From: Entophlyctis helioformis
Taxonomy: Eukaryota > Chytridiomycota > Chytridiomycetes > Chytridiales > Chytriomycetaceae
NCBI GenBank assembly: GCA_025526915.1
Contig: JAHLKH010000174.1
Span: 1 to 59,979 of the forward strand
Reading direction: 5' to 3'
Length of the DNA stretch: 59,979 nt
The notes under the pieces are model-generated. The model worked only from the letters and a program-made list of their open reading frames with translations, did no database searches and had not been told where the DNA came from. Shown here one piece after another: positions 14,782 to 25,265 of the stretch; position 1 is the stretch's first letter; each line of letters opens with the position of its first letter. The translations under genes and the position numbers were made by a program.

Positions 14782-15999
14782 ATGAGCCAAGTGATGCCAG
14801 CGAGTGACGACGCAGACGACGGGCGACTGAGCAGCAGCAGCAGCAGCAGCAGCGACGCCGTGGACAGCCAGACGCTGCACGGCACTGTGGCTGCTGTGAA
14901 CGACGCTCTTGTGGCTGCTGGCCGCACAGACCTCGTGCCTCGCTTCGCTGCTCTTGTGCGTCTCCTGCCACTGCACCTGCACCAACAGACCCTGGTTGAG
15001 CAGCCGCAGCAACAGCCACAGCTCTGCCCTGTGGATGCCGCTGTCATGGCCAGCCCGCCCAGCAGCCGCTACACCGAGGCTGCCCGGCTGCAGGCTGGCC
15101 GTGCCATCAAGGCAACCGACTGGTGGACGCTGTATCCGCACGAGCTGCAAGCCAAGATCCTGCGGCACGCTGGCCCGCTCACGCAGCTGCTGTGCGGCCA
15201 TCTCGACGTCGCCAAGATGGACAACGCTGCCAAGCGAGCGCTGTGGGTCGATGCCTTCAAGATGGACTGGCAAGGCGATCTAGATCTGCTTCCGAACGCT
15301 GATCTGCTGTTCGAGGACTTTGCGCACGTCAGCAGCCGCAGCATGTACCATCGGCTGTGGGCACGCTTTCCCTATGATGACTTGTATGATGACCCTCACA
15401 GCGACATCCACGATGGGATGTGCACGATCCCAATGCGCCACATGTGGCTCGACTGCCTTCCACTCGTGCCGCACGAACGTCTCGCCAACGTTGCTGCCAG
15501 AGGCGATTGCGCGGCGTTCCTCGAGTACATGCTGGACAGCAACCTCATCCCACTCGTAGCGCCAATTCAAAGTTGCTTCGGTCTTGTATCAACTCGTGTT
15601 GATGATGCGGCACAGTATGGTTCTCTTGGTGTCGTCAAGATGCTATCCGCAAGAGGTGCAAGAGCGACACTACAAGCCATGGACAATGCTTCAGGGAGTG
15701 GCCATCTACATGTCGTGCAATGGCTGCACAAGCACCGTGCAGAGGGATGCACGACTCGGGCGATTGATCTTGCTGCCAAAGATGGCCATCTACATGTCGT
15801 CCAATGGCTGCTTGCCAACCGCTCCGAGGGTTTTACGTTCCTGGCCATTACTGATGCTGCGAATGACGACATTGCACGGCTTCTCGCCAGATTGCTGACA
15901 GCGGAGCAGCGTGCTGCCATGGTTCGCGATGCAAGACGTAATGGCATACACGAGTTTGAGTCTTGTCTTGTCAGTCTGTTGGATGAGCCTGTCGAATGA
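14782..15999 (+). CDS. F-box-like/ankyrin-repeat protein, copy 1 (intact)
   Basis: A single open frame of 405 residues. A Ser/Asp-rich N-terminus with a poly-Ser run is followed by an F-box-like helix (DWWTLYPHELQAKILRHAGP). A segment shared by all family copies comes next (ALWVDAFKMDWQGDLDLLP and SRSMYHRLWARFP). Then come ankyrin-type repeats of about 33 residues with the pattern GHLHVVQWLHKHRAEGC. The last half-repeat (FTFLAITDAANDDIARLLA) leads into a helical tail. ATG 14782 is the first Met in frame. The family architecture suggests a substrate adaptor for SCF-type ubiquitin ligases, but that is inference from the weak F-box match. This and copy 4 are the two copies whose C-terminal tail is in frame with the repeats. 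Confidence 0.82.
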   Translation: MSQVMPASDDADDGRLSSSSSSSSDAVDSQTLHGTVAAVNDALVAAGRTDLVPRFAALVRLLPLHLHQQTLVEQPQQQPQLCPVDAAVMASPPSSRYTEAARLQAGRAIKATDWWTLYPHELQAKILRHAGPLTQLLCGHLDVAKMDNAAKRALWVDAFKMDWQGDLDLLPNADLLFEDFAHVSSRSMYHRLWARFPYDDLYDDPHSDIHDGMCTIPMRHMWLDCLPLVPHERLANVAARGDCAAFLEYMLDSNLIPLVAPIQSCFGLVSTRVDDAAQYGSLGVVKMLSARGARATLQAMDNASGSGHLHVVQWLHKHRAEGCTTRAIDLAAKDGHLHVVQWLLANRSEGFTFLAITDAANDDIARLLARLLTAEQRAAMVRDARRNGIHEFESCLVSLLDEPVE

Positions 16000-16450
16000 A
16001 CTGGTTGGCTTGTGTTTGATCACCGATGTCCATACTTGGGAGGCTTGGCTGTCTGTGTGATCGTCAGTGTGCAGCAAGCGACAAACGCGATCAGCCACGC
16101 GATCCTTGCCACGGCCATCATCCACGTCATGCAAGTCGTGCGATGCATCCAGCACATTCATCCCACAACCAGCTGTTGCTGTGATAACTCGCCCTTGAAA
16201 GCGATCTCTGACACACTCTGCATATCGAGGGCCGAAGAGACAGGGTTATCAACCAACTGATGCAACTCCCCCTATCTCGACATTCGCCTTTCCTTTTGGT
16301 TGCTTTCGTTTTGCTTGTCTCGACTGTCTGCCAGACGCCATTCTCTGTCCTCATGAGCATCTCGCATCCAAAGCCCTCGCACTCTGTCCCTCTCAAGGTT
16401 TCGTCTATCCTGCGACTGCCTGACGACGCCTCAATCCAGAACAATGTCAC
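16000..16450. other. Intergenic spacer between convergent ankyrin genes
   Basis: The stretch holds the 3' flanks of copy 1 (+) and copy 2 (-). I see no convincing coding frame or RNA gene in it. Confidence 0.5.
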
Positions 16451-16454
16451 TTTA

Positions 16455-18211
16455 TTAGGCAGTAGCTGTCGCTCTCTTCTCGGAAACAGCATGCTTAAGA
16501 CGTTCAGCAAGAACGGGACATCCGCCTTTGCGTCTGGCCTTTAGAAGCATCTCCATTGCACGCGCAAGAGACAGGCTGTCCAACAAAAAGTCGACAACGG
16601 CGTCATCCTTGGCTCCACGGAGTGTCTTGAACGTGAATGGGCAACCGACGCGGCCAGGAAGCGCACCACATCCATATGCCCATAAAAGGCTGCCTCCTTG
16701 ATGGCGTTTGGAGAGCATCCTTCAGTGCGGTTGGCATGCAGAAACTGCACGACTTGCAGATGCCCATTGCCGACTGCATCATCGATGGCGTTTGGAGAGC
16801 ATCCTTCTGTGCGGTTGGCATGGAGCCACTGCACGACATGCAGATGTCCATTACTGGCTGCTCCATCCATCGCACCTGTTGTGCATCCTTCTGTGCGGTT
16901 GGCATGCAGAAACTGCACGATTTCCAGATGGCCATTAGCGGCTGCGCTTTCCATCGCAAATGCCGTGCATCCTTTGGTGCGGTTGGCATGCAGAAACTGC
17001 ACAATGTCGAGGCGGCCGTCCCTGGCTGCGCTATCCATCGCCCTTGTCGTGCAGCCTTCGGTGCGATTGGCATGCAGAAACTGCACTACATCCAGAGAAC
17101 CACGAGCTGCTGCAAAATCCATGGCGTGTTCCGAGCACCATACGTTGCCAGCATCGTGCAGCATCTTGACAATGTTGAAATGACCGCTCACGGATGGACG
17201 ATCGATCGCCATCCATCCATCAAAACTCCTGAACCTGTTGAGATTGACGCCGTAGTGCGCAACAAGGTGCTTGAGGAGTCCTGTGTGATTAAACCTGATC
17301 GCCTTCCAGCCAAGATCGATCGGGTACGAGAAGTCGACGAGATCGAACCAGCAGTTGCGCAAGGGAATGTGGCGGAGGGGAGGCAATTCGTACAGCTCAG
17401 CAGCTTCAACATCGATGTCGGTATCATAGAAGTTGCGACGAGCGCCATGGCCGTCGTCATAAAGGGCTTGTTCTGGAAAACGAATGCACAGACGACCGTA
17501 CATGGATTGAGAGACAGGTAGCGAGAGCGTGTCGACAGAAGGGTGAGGCTGGACTCCATCCATCTCGCCAGCATAGAGTGCAACGTCGGGCAGCAGATCA
17601 AGGTCGCCGTGCCAGTCCTGGGTGATGGCCTCGATCCACAACGCTTCGACCGTTGCTCCATCAAGGCTGCTCTTGTCGCCCAGCAGACCGTTGAGGAAGA
17701 CCGTGAGCGGGCCGGCTGCCTTGAGGATCATGAGCTGGATCTCGTATGGGATCGTGCCCCATCGGCTTGCGTCTGGATCGATGCCAGCGAGAACGAGCAG
17801 ACGGCGACGGACGGTGGCCGGCATCCAGTCCCACCAGCTGTGGCCAGGCTGCAGCTCACGCAGCAGCGGAGGAGCGACGACGACGGCTGCAGATGGCTGA
17901 GGAGGGGCAGCGAGTGGGGTTGGGGCGGTCGAGACAGCCAGCGAGCCGTGCAGAGCAGCGAGGGCAGCAGCGACGGTCTGGTATGCGGCAATGGCAGACT
18001 GGACAGCAGCGGCTGCATCAGACACTGCGCTGGCTGTTGGAGCAGCAGCAGTCGCAGTCTTGACGGCCGTGTCGGCAGTGGCAGCGGCAGCCTGTGCAGC
18101 GAGTGCGGCCTGTGTGACGGCAGCAGCAGCCGAGGCGGGCAGGCTTGCGGCTGTTGGTGGTGGTGCCGTGGCAGCAGGCGGCTGCTTGACGTTGCGTCGC
18201 TTGCTAGGCAT
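16455..18211 (-). CDS. F-box-like/ankyrin-repeat protein, copy 2, C-terminus out of frame
   Basis: Start ATG is at 18209-18211 (MPSKRRNVK). An Ala/Thr-rich N-terminus is followed by an F-box-like segment (IPYEIQLMILKAAGPLTVFL), the family block IEAITQDWHGDLDLLPD, SQSMYGRLCIRFPEQ and the RNCWFDLVDFSYPID motif. About eight ankyrin repeats follow with the near-constant core VVQFLHANRTEGC. In the uninterrupted frame the protein ends at 16541. However, at about 16645 the homologous tail (CPFTFKTLRGAKDDAVVDF, then a helix) continues in another frame to a TAA at 16455-16457. One missing base would reconnect them. The AATAAA signal on this strand (16451-16456) directly abuts that downstream TAA, which supports the longer tail as the ancestral end. 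Function is unknown; an adaptor or protein-binding role is likely. Confidence 0.75.
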
Positions 18212-18395
18212 GTCGCTGTGCTGCTCAGTTGGTCGGCCGGTCGGTTGGTCGGTTGGTGGCAAAGCGCGATGCTCGACGCGTGTCGCGACGACGCGATGAG
18301 ATGGCGAGCCGCTCGAGCATCTGCCAACAGAGCAGCGACCGTGCAGACAGATGTGCACTACAGGCCGTGCGTGCAGTCTGCTGCAAGGCTGTTCT
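17977..18395. repeat. Source copy of the segmental duplication, partner 14081-14520
   Basis: This is the 5' end and flank of ankyrin copy 2, repeated at 14.1-14.5 kb. Here the block is attached to a complete gene, so it is the likely donor. Confidence 0.8.
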
Positions 18396-18485
18396 GGCAC
18401 AAGACTAACAGATGAGTGCAGAGGATGGTAAAATGGATGTATTGTTATGCTTGACAGTGCTACAGGTCACAGATGGAACGCAGGT

Positions 18486-20771
18486 CTACATTGGTGCCAT
18501 GGCAATGGAGTCTGACTGTGCAGCACCAGCCGACTTTCTCATCCTGTTGTGCACAAGCAAGGCGACCTTGACAATGACTGCCAGAGCAACAATGCAGCCC
18601 AGCACAATCGATATGATGTACTCTGTCTTGAGTGCTGGGGCTGAATGACATGCATAACAATGTGTCAATACAAGTGCATTGGCATTCCGGCAAGGCAGCA
18701 GGGAGTGACTTACGAGGGAAGCAGCGGGTGGAGGTGGCGGCGTCTGTGAACGCGATACCGGTGTTGCGTGCGTCACATTCAGAGCCACCGTTGGTGTCGA
18801 GGACAAAACCAGTGGAGCCTTCGAGCTTGGGATTGTCATTGATCAGCCTGCGTGAGAGTGGCCATGAAGTTTGCACGTGTGTCAATGGCATGCAATGTGC
18901 ACGACAGAGTGGCTGATCTGGAGCAGTGACCTACAGTGTCCGGACTGTCGTCAACTTATCAAACGACGCGGGAATCTTGCCCGAGAGTTGGCAGTTTCGA
19001 AGCGACCTGTGCATTGAACCAGGAGGCTCAGTTTAGTGCACCAAACAAGACGAGCAGAAAGCCGTGATGTGATTATGGAGGACTTACAGTTCAAAGAGAC
19101 GGGTCATGTTACCAATGGATTCGGGGATTGGGCCAGTGATCGGGTTGTTGTCCAGATAGCTACATTCAAGCATGTCAGAAAGTCAGTATCGCAGCATCAT
19201 GTGCAACGCAGCGGCTGGATGGACTTACAGTTCAAAAAGGCCAGACAGACGACCAATGGTATCGGGGATCGGGCCAGTCAGCTTGTTGTTTGAAACGTGG
19301 CTGGTGTTGCTCAGAGTCAGCCATGATACAGGACAGCCAAACGATGGGCGACGGATCCACCGACTTACAGAGTGTTCAGATACGTGCGGTTGGCAAGGCC
19401 TGCAATGGACCCAGTGAACTGGTTGTTGTTGATGAAACTGTGCAAGTGGGACATGATGCTGTGAGTTTCAATCCAGACTGCATACATCCAACCCAGTCAA
19501 TGGCATGCATCAAACTCACAGATCTGTCAGTTCTGGGGCATCAGGCAGTGCTGACAGATCCGACACAAACTGGTTGTTGGCCAAGGAGCTGTTTTTGGAT
19601 GGTCAGCTTGTGGATCGCCTGGATCTCGCAAAGACAAAGGGACTCACAGTCCGCGCAATTTGGTCAAGGGCTTGAGGGCATCAAGAGTGCCAGAGAGGGC
19701 ATTGTGACCAAGATCCCTGAGTATCGCCACGACGCACGTCAGCTGCTGATCTCAGTGCTTGCGAATGCGACCAGTGCACAAGCACGACTTACAGGACAAG
19801 GAGTGATGTCATGTTGCTGAAGCTGGCAGGAATGCTGCCGGTCAACTTGTTGTTGGAGAGGAACAACTCTGTCAGGTTGGAGAGGCTGCCAAGAGAAGGA
19901 GGGATGGTGCCATTCAGCTTGTTGAAAGACAGCCCCAGGAGCTTGAGCTTCGAGAGGTTGCCGAGCGATGCGGGGATCGTGCCAGTCAACTTGGCGTCGA
20001 TAAGCTGACTTTAAGGCGGTGAGGTGAAGGAGTGAAGGGGTGAGGGTGAGTGGATAGCAACAGCAGAGATGGGCTGGTGCAACTTACAGCGAGCCAAGCT
20101 CAGTGAGCGAACCAAAGGACTCGGGCAGCGGACCCGCCAGATCAACACCAGACAGCGAGCTGCAGGGATCGATCAAGCAGGTGGCGTTCAAGTGATCGTC
20201 AGCAAGGAGGCGCAGTTGCAAGCCAAGGAGGCAGACAGCAGTGATGACGGCGACTCACAGGCTGGTGACTCTGCCGTTGGTGCAGCCGACCCATCGAGAG
20301 TCTGTCTTGGCAAGGTTGCAGCAGTCGGCGACTTTGGCATAGAGCGACGGGAACGCCTGGGTCAGAACAGCGCAGTCTGCAGATACGTTCATGTGTTTGG
20401 AGTGGATGGGGTCGGAGAAGGTGGTAGGATCGCTCTCTTTTGAGCGGTTTGGTCCATGACTGCCAAGCACCGACCAAGCGCTTGCCAAGCACCAGCTGTT
20501 CAGGTCAGCTGCCAGAATGATGACTCGCGGATGACGCACATGTGTGTAGTTTGGTCGATCGGGATGATTCACGATTGAGAGCCATGCTGTGCGCTGATGC
20601 CAGCAGGCTGCATCTGTGCGGCTGGATGCTGGCTGGCTGGCGAGTGCACCGAGTGGGGCAGCTGGTGCTCAAAGAGCAGCAGGTGTCCAATGCTAAGCCA
20701 GCCTCTTGTTCTTGTGCCATCAACTTTGCAACCGCACAGACAATAGACGTGGTGGCAAGATAGATATACAT
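18486..20771 (-). CDS. Leucine-rich-repeat single-pass membrane protein, one exon per repeat
   Basis: At least ten small exons can be joined. A Cys-rich LRR cap (DCAVLTQAFP, WVGCTNGRVTSL; exon starting at 20376) is followed by LRR units of plant type (NxLTGxIPxSxGNL). Examples are KLTGTIPASLGNLSKL, NKLTGPIPDTIGRLSGL and NPITGPIPESIGNMTRL. After the last repeat come a Cys-containing extracellular segment (DTNGGSECDARNTG), one transmembrane helix (IISIVLGCIVALAVIVKVAL) and a short basic-start cytosolic tail ending at 18486-18488. Repeat exons mostly end in CT before GTAAGT or GTGAGT, so introns fall in phase 2 at the same point of each repeat. The 5' end is uncertain. A candidate signal peptide starting MYIYLATTSIVCAVA (ATG 20771) lies 67 bp after the upstream gene, but I could not join it cleanly to the 20376 exon. 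No kinase domain is present. A surface receptor or adhesion role is inference. Confidence 0.75.
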
Positions 20772-20837
20772 TGGTGGTGCACACACGGGCCAGATGACAG
20801 ACGACAGTGACGGCACAGACGGCACAGACGGCATTGC

Positions 20838-21804
20838 TCAGGCCTTGGACACGTTGTGGAAAAAGGTGCGGCCTTTGTTGACGCGGAACTGCACGAGGAT
20901 GCCGACCACAGCGAGCACGACCATGGTGGCGAGCAGGGCGGCAACCTTTGCGTTGACCTCAAAGACGTCGGGGTCGAAGCGGCGCGGGCCGGCCAGAAAG
21001 TCCTTGAGGGCGGTCACGACGCCGGTCTTGGCAAACACGTCAATGCCAAACACGACCAGATACGCACCAAGGACGGCCGTGGTGACGATGATGGCGGGCT
21101 TCTCGGCCACCAGGATGGCGATCGAGCCTGCGACGGCGCAGACGCACAGGAACACGGCGCGGCCGGTCTCTGACTCGATGGTGCCGCCGGTCTTGCACGA
21201 CAGCACAAACACGGCCAGGGCCACGCCGCCCATTGCGCCGATGAGCGCGAGGCCCAGACGCCAGAGGAAGATGGCAAGCAGGCCGCCGACGAGGGCAAAG
21301 GCCAGCGAGCCGAGCAGGAGCACCGAGTCGCGCGAGGCGTAGCCGGTGGCAGGCTCTGCGCGGGCGAGCACGATGTAGCCCAAGGCGCCGGCAAAGACGA
21401 AGCCACCGAGGAAGAGGGTTGGGCGGAAGAGGCGGTGGCCGGCAAAGAGGACAAAGAGGCCGGCGAGGAGAGCGAGGACGGCGAGGGCGGCGGCCTGGGG
21501 CGTGAGGGCTGGCGGCGAGGGCGTGAGACAGACGGACAGAGTGTGAGACAGCGAGAGACAGAGTGTGAGACAGAGTGTGAGACAGCGTGAGACAGCCAGC
21601 CAGGCAAGGGGCCGGTTGAATGGCCGTGGATGCCAAGAGGCAGCCAGCGGGACGGCAAGGGGCAGCCAGCGAGAGACAGACAGACGCACTGGAGGTTGTG
21701 GCACCGGCAGCAGCAGCGGCACCGGCAGCCTGCGCAGCCACGCCCGGCAGCAGCAACGGCAACAGCGGCAACAGCGACAGCAGCGAGAACAGCGGCGAGA
21801 GCAT
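20838..21804 (-). CDS. Multispanning membrane protein, DUF4203/TMEM198-like
   Basis: Two exons. The first (ATG 21802-21804) encodes a Leu-rich signal peptide (MLSPLFSLLSLLPLLPLLLP, then GVAAQA) and ends at TCC-A before GTGCGT. The acceptor that keeps phase gives ..TLTPQAAALAVLA. The second exon encodes about seven hydrophobic helices, for example ALAVLALLAGLFVLF, VLLLGSLAFALVGGLLAIFL and AAVLLATMVVLAVVGILVQF-like segments, ending NKGRTFFHNVSKA. The helix pattern with GHRLFRPTLFLGGF and the late LVVFGIDVF segment is that of the DUF4203 family (TMEM198, TM7SF3 region). Molecular function of the family in fungi is unknown. The intron carries a simple GTGAGACA-type repeat (about 21536-21600). Confidence 0.8.
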
Positions 21805-22042
21805 GGGGACGTTCAGCGGATGCTCAGGGAGATGCTCAGGGAGATGTTCGAGACTGCAGGCAAATACGCCACGTTCGTTTTATTCGCTCGATGACTGACT
21901 GCGGCTGTGGCTGTGCTGGCAGTGGATGCTTGGCTTGGCTGGCTGCTGGGCTGGTGCACAACCACAACAACCAAAACAACCACAACAACCACAACAACCA
22001 CGACAACCACAACCACGACAACACCCGCGACAGACACGCTCC

Positions 22043-23191
22043 TCACAGCGTGCGTCCAAACGCCATGCCGCAGTCCGGCGTGCCGTCCAGCCCGCCCGTG
22101 CCGCCATCGCCGTCCAGCCACCGCCCGTAGTAGTGCCGCGCCGCGTCCATCTGCTGCCCCAACTCGCGGCACTGCACCACCCCAATCACCCCCTCGCGGT
22201 ACTCCTCGTCCTCGCTGCCCCGCCGCGCGCTCTGCGGGTGCGCCGCCACCAGCCGTCCGCTGTCCACCGTCTCGATCGGCCGCCCGCTGGCCGCCAGCCA
22301 CGCGGCCATCTGCTTCTCGTCGTCGCCCTGCATGCGCGTCTGCGCGTCCGGCGACGTGGCGATCCACTGCACAAGGTCCCACGACAGTCCGTACATCACG
22401 CCGTCCTTGCTCGGCTGCGACTGCGACTGCGTCTTTGGTTGCGTCTTGGACTGCGACGGCTGCCCCACAATGAACATGTTGGTGGCGCTCGCCTTGCCGC
22501 TCGCCTTGCCGCTTGCCTTGCCGCTTGCCTTGGCCGTCAGCTCGCCCAAGTACGCCGCCAGGTTCGCATAGTGCACAAACGTGTCATTGTTCGTCTTGAA
22601 CACATAGTCGTAGCTGCGCCCTGCCCCGGACTGCGCCATCTCGTACACCGTCTTGAACGCCAAGTACGCCTTGCCGTTGTCCGTGTAGGTGACGTTGCTT
22701 TGGCCGCTGCTCTCGCTCTCGCTCGCCTGCACCACGAAAATGTCGCCGTACTGCGCCTGCTCCAGCCGGATGTTGGCCATCTCGCGCCGCAGCCGGGGCA
22801 TGCCAACGACAAACAGCACATCGACCGTCGACACGGGCCGCGTGAAGCGGTACAGGTTGCGGATCATGTTGCGCTTGTCAAACGACGTCTTTTGCGCCGT
22901 CGACGCCACTGCCACGAGCACCCGCTTGTGCGTCGGGCAGCCGCTCACCGACGGCTGTCGCCGGTGCGCCAACAATGCCGCCTGCACCTTCTGGTCGACG
23001 GCGGCCGGAAAGGCCGTTGCCATGATGGTGCCTCTGCTGCTGCTGCTGCTCGTTGTTGCGACGACCACGGGCTCTGGCACGGGCGACACCGACCCCATCA
23101 GTGTGATGGAGACGGTCCATGTGATGGTGCACAGGGCAATGACAGCAACAGCGAGCCATCGATTGGACTGCGGCTGTTCAACGGAGCGCAT
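22043..23191 (-). CDS. GT31-family glycosyltransferase, copy A (type II membrane, altered DxD)
   Basis: A single exon of 382 residues. A short cytosolic N-terminus (MRSVEQPQSNR) and one signal anchor (WLAVAVIALCTITWTVSITL) precede a lumenal domain like beta-1,3-galactosyltransferases. Features include RNLYRFTRPVSTVDVLFVVG, then ANIRLEQAQYGDIFVV, YDYVFKTNNDTFVHYANL and YGLSWDLVQW. The acidic metal site that is KSDDD in the neighbouring paralogue is KTNND here, so one or more of the expected Asp residues is replaced. A KASGKASGKASGKAS tandem repeat sits after the site. It is expected to act in the Golgi on glycan extension if active. It forms a tandem pair with copy B. AATAAA on this strand lies at 21879-21884. 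Confidence 0.83.
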   Translation of the reverse strand: MRSVEQPQSNRWLAVAVIALCTITWTVSITLMGSVSPVPEPVVVATTSSSSSRGTIMATAFPAAVDQKVQAALLAHRRQPSVSGCPTHKRVLVAVASTAQKTSFDKRNMIRNLYRFTRPVSTVDVLFVVGMPRLRREMANIRLEQAQYGDIFVVQASESESSGQSNVTYTDNGKAYLAFKTVYEMAQSGAGRSYDYVFKTNNDTFVHYANLAAYLGELTAKASGKASGKASGKASATNMFIVGQPSQSKTQPKTQSQSQPSKDGVMYGLSWDLVQWIATSPDAQTRMQGDDEKQMAAWLAASGRPIETVDSGRLVAAHPQSARRGSEDEEYREGVIGVVQCRELGQQMDAARHYYGRWLDGDGGTGGLDGTPDCGMAFGRTL

Positions 23192-23633
23192 GGTGGTGGT
23201 GATGTGTGGTGGTGATGTGTGGTGGTGTGGTGTAGAGTGTGTGGTGTGTGGTGTGTGGTGTGTGGTGTGTGGTGGTGTGTTGTAGAGTGTAGAGTGTAGA
23301 GCGTGGAGAATGCCTTCCAGGCCGTGCGTGGCGTCAGCAGAGGTCAGCGAGGGGGCGGCCCTTTACGGGATAAAACAACATTCAAAACACATGCAATTGC
23401 CAGTCGCTCTCAAAATTTTGCAGCAGGCGTCAAATTTTCGACGACGCCTCAAATTTGCTGTGAGCCAGTCGTCCAAGGACGCCGTCAGAGTGCCATTGCG
23501 ACTGGCCATGCCCACATGGATGTGCTGCAATGGCCGCCGCCACCAGCCTCTCAAACCCCCATGCGAGAGCAGCCGCCATTGCCAGAGGAATTTGCATTGT
23601 ATTGTGTTGAAAGTTGCTCATCTATTGCGCTTT
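23192..23633. other. Spacer between the two GT31 genes, with GTGTGGT-rich microsatellite
   Basis: Positions about 23210-23290 hold repeats of GTGTGGTG/GTGTGGT in the 5' flank of copy A. The rest shows no coding signal that I can support. Confidence 0.6.
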
Positions 23634-24908
23634 TCAAGAGAGGGTCGTGTCCATGCCGACCTGGCAGTCGGGCGTGTTGTCCAGGCTGCGCACGGGCGCC
23701 GGCGCGCCGCCAGACGCAGACCCGTTCCCCAGCAGCCACTTGCCATAATAGTAGTTTGCCGCATCCACGTGGCGCTCAATGTCCTTGCACTCGTGCAGCG
23801 CAATCGAGTTGTTGCGGTACATGCGCGTGTGCCACCGCCAGTGCGGGTACAGCACGAAATCCACCTGGTTGTTGATGTAGTTGATGGGCCGCTGGCTGGC
23901 GACGAGCCAGATGCCCGTCATGCGGTCCTCGTGGCCGATAATGTCCGACTTGGGCACGGGCGCCGTCGACAGCCACTCGACAAGGTCCCACGAGAGGCCG
24001 TAGATCATGCCGCTGAACGCGTGCAGCGGGAAGCGGTTCTCCTTGGGCAGCAGGTGCCCAATGTACGCGTTCTTGCCGCGCACCGTGGCGTTGGCCGTCA
24101 GGCCGTCCAGGAACGGCACCATGTTGGCATAGTGCACAAACGTGTCGTCGTCCGACTTGAACACGTAGTCGTACGTCCGCCCGCGGCCGCCCATGGCGCG
24201 CTGGTAGATCGTCTTGAACAGCATGTATGTCTTGCCGTCGTTCATGTTCTCCTCCATGTCCAGCATGATAATGTCGCCGTACTGCGCCTGCTCCAGCCGG
24301 ATGTTGGTCATCTGGCTCGCAAACAGGTCCTGTGCCCACGGCATGAACCGCGGACGCCCAATGATAAACACCACGTCGACCGTCGACACGGGCCGCGAGA
24401 AGCGGTAATGGTTGCGGATCACCTGCCGCCGGGCAAACGACGACTGCATGGCCGTCGACTGGATGGCGATAATGACCCGCTTGTGTGTTGGGCACGCCGA
24501 CTGCGCCGGGTTGGCATGGTGCGCCCACAGCGCGGCCTGCACCTTGGTGTCGATCGACGCGGGGAACTCTGTCGCCATGATGCTCTTGCCCATGGCGGCC
24601 GTGCTGTCAACAGCAGCGGGCCGCATGCCGCCCATCAGGCGCGAGAAGGAGGACGATGTCTGTGAGGACGATGTCGATTTCGATGTCGATGTCGATGAAG
24701 CGGATTGTGGCGCCGTGGACAGCGACGAGGGCGAGTTGAGCAGGGCGGTCGACGCCACCAGTGTGAGGATGCACGCAACAAGAACGACGATGGACAGCAG
24801 CCAGCGGCGGCCGAGCGACAGCTTGCGGAGCTGCACGGCGTAGCCAGCCAGCCGCAGGTGTGTGCCGGCTGCAGTGATAAGCGAACGCATGGACGCCAAG
24901 GCGAGCAT
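23634..24908 (-). CDS. GT31-family glycosyltransferase, copy B (intact KSDDD site)
   Basis: A single exon. The first ATG in frame is at 24906-24908 (MLALASMRSL); the second, at 24890, is also possible. A signal anchor (WLLSIVVLVACILTLVASTA) is followed by a Ser/Thr-rich stem, then a GT31 catalytic domain. Visible parts are CPTHKRVIIAIQSTA, VIRNHYRFSRPVSTVDVVFI, NIRLEQAQYGDIIMLD, YDYVFKSDDDTFVHYANM, GMIYGLSWDLVEWLS and IGHEDRMTGIWLV. The DDD triad is the expected metal/nucleotide-sugar site, and EDRMTG matches the conserved ED(V)xxG region of beta-1,3-glycosyltransferases. The open frame continues upstream of the ATG to 25223 without a Met. Sugar donor and acceptor are not predictable from sequence alone. 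Confidence 0.87.
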   Translation of the reverse strand: MLALASMRSLITAAGTHLRLAGYAVQLRKLSLGRRWLLSIVVLVACILTLVASTALLNSPSSLSTAPQSASSTSTSKSTSSSQTSSSFSRLMGGMRPAAVDSTAAMGKSIMATEFPASIDTKVQAALWAHHANPAQSACPTHKRVIIAIQSTAMQSSFARRQVIRNHYRFSRPVSTVDVVFIIGRPRFMPWAQDLFASQMTNIRLEQAQYGDIIMLDMEENMNDGKTYMLFKTIYQRAMGGRGRTYDYVFKSDDDTFVHYANMVPFLDGLTANATVRGKNAYIGHLLPKENRFPLHAFSGMIYGLSWDLVEWLSTAPVPKSDIIGHEDRMTGIWLVASQRPINYINNQVDFVLYPHWRWHTRMYRNNSIALHECKDIERHVDAANYYYGKWLLGNGSASGGAPAPVRSLDNTPDCQVGMDTTLS

Positions 24909-25265
24909 TGGCGGGCAGCAGGCTGTGCGAGAGCGGTGCACACAAGGCCGTTGTGGTCGTTGTGGTTGTCGCCGTGGTCGTGGTGGTGGTGCACAGCGGC
25001 GTGCGTCGGCAGGTCGGTGGGTCAGCCACAGGGCCAGCAGCGTGTGTCGGCGCTGTGCCAGCTCGACGCCGGCCAGACGGCAGCAGCGTCCAGCAGCAGG
25101 CAGCATGCAGCAGCATGCAGCAGCATGCAGCAGCAGGCACGCCCTACCTGACGGCTTGTGGTGAGAGGGGCAGCGAATGTCGAGGGCAAGTCGCTGAAGG
25201 CGACGCTGTTTCGAGTTCCACAACAGCGTGCAAATTTGAACGCCATTTGTTCATTTTTGAACGCT
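24909..25265. other. Spacer between Vps41 and GT31 copy B
   Basis: This is the 5' flank of GT31-B. It contains CAG/GCAGCATGCA tandem repeats (about 25085-25140). There is no supported gene. Confidence 0.5.

Noticed and set aside
16637..17521. 294-codon plus-strand ORF opposite ankyrin copy 2
   Set aside because: It is the mirror of the repeats (periodic GMQKLHD pattern), a shadow of the minus-strand gene.
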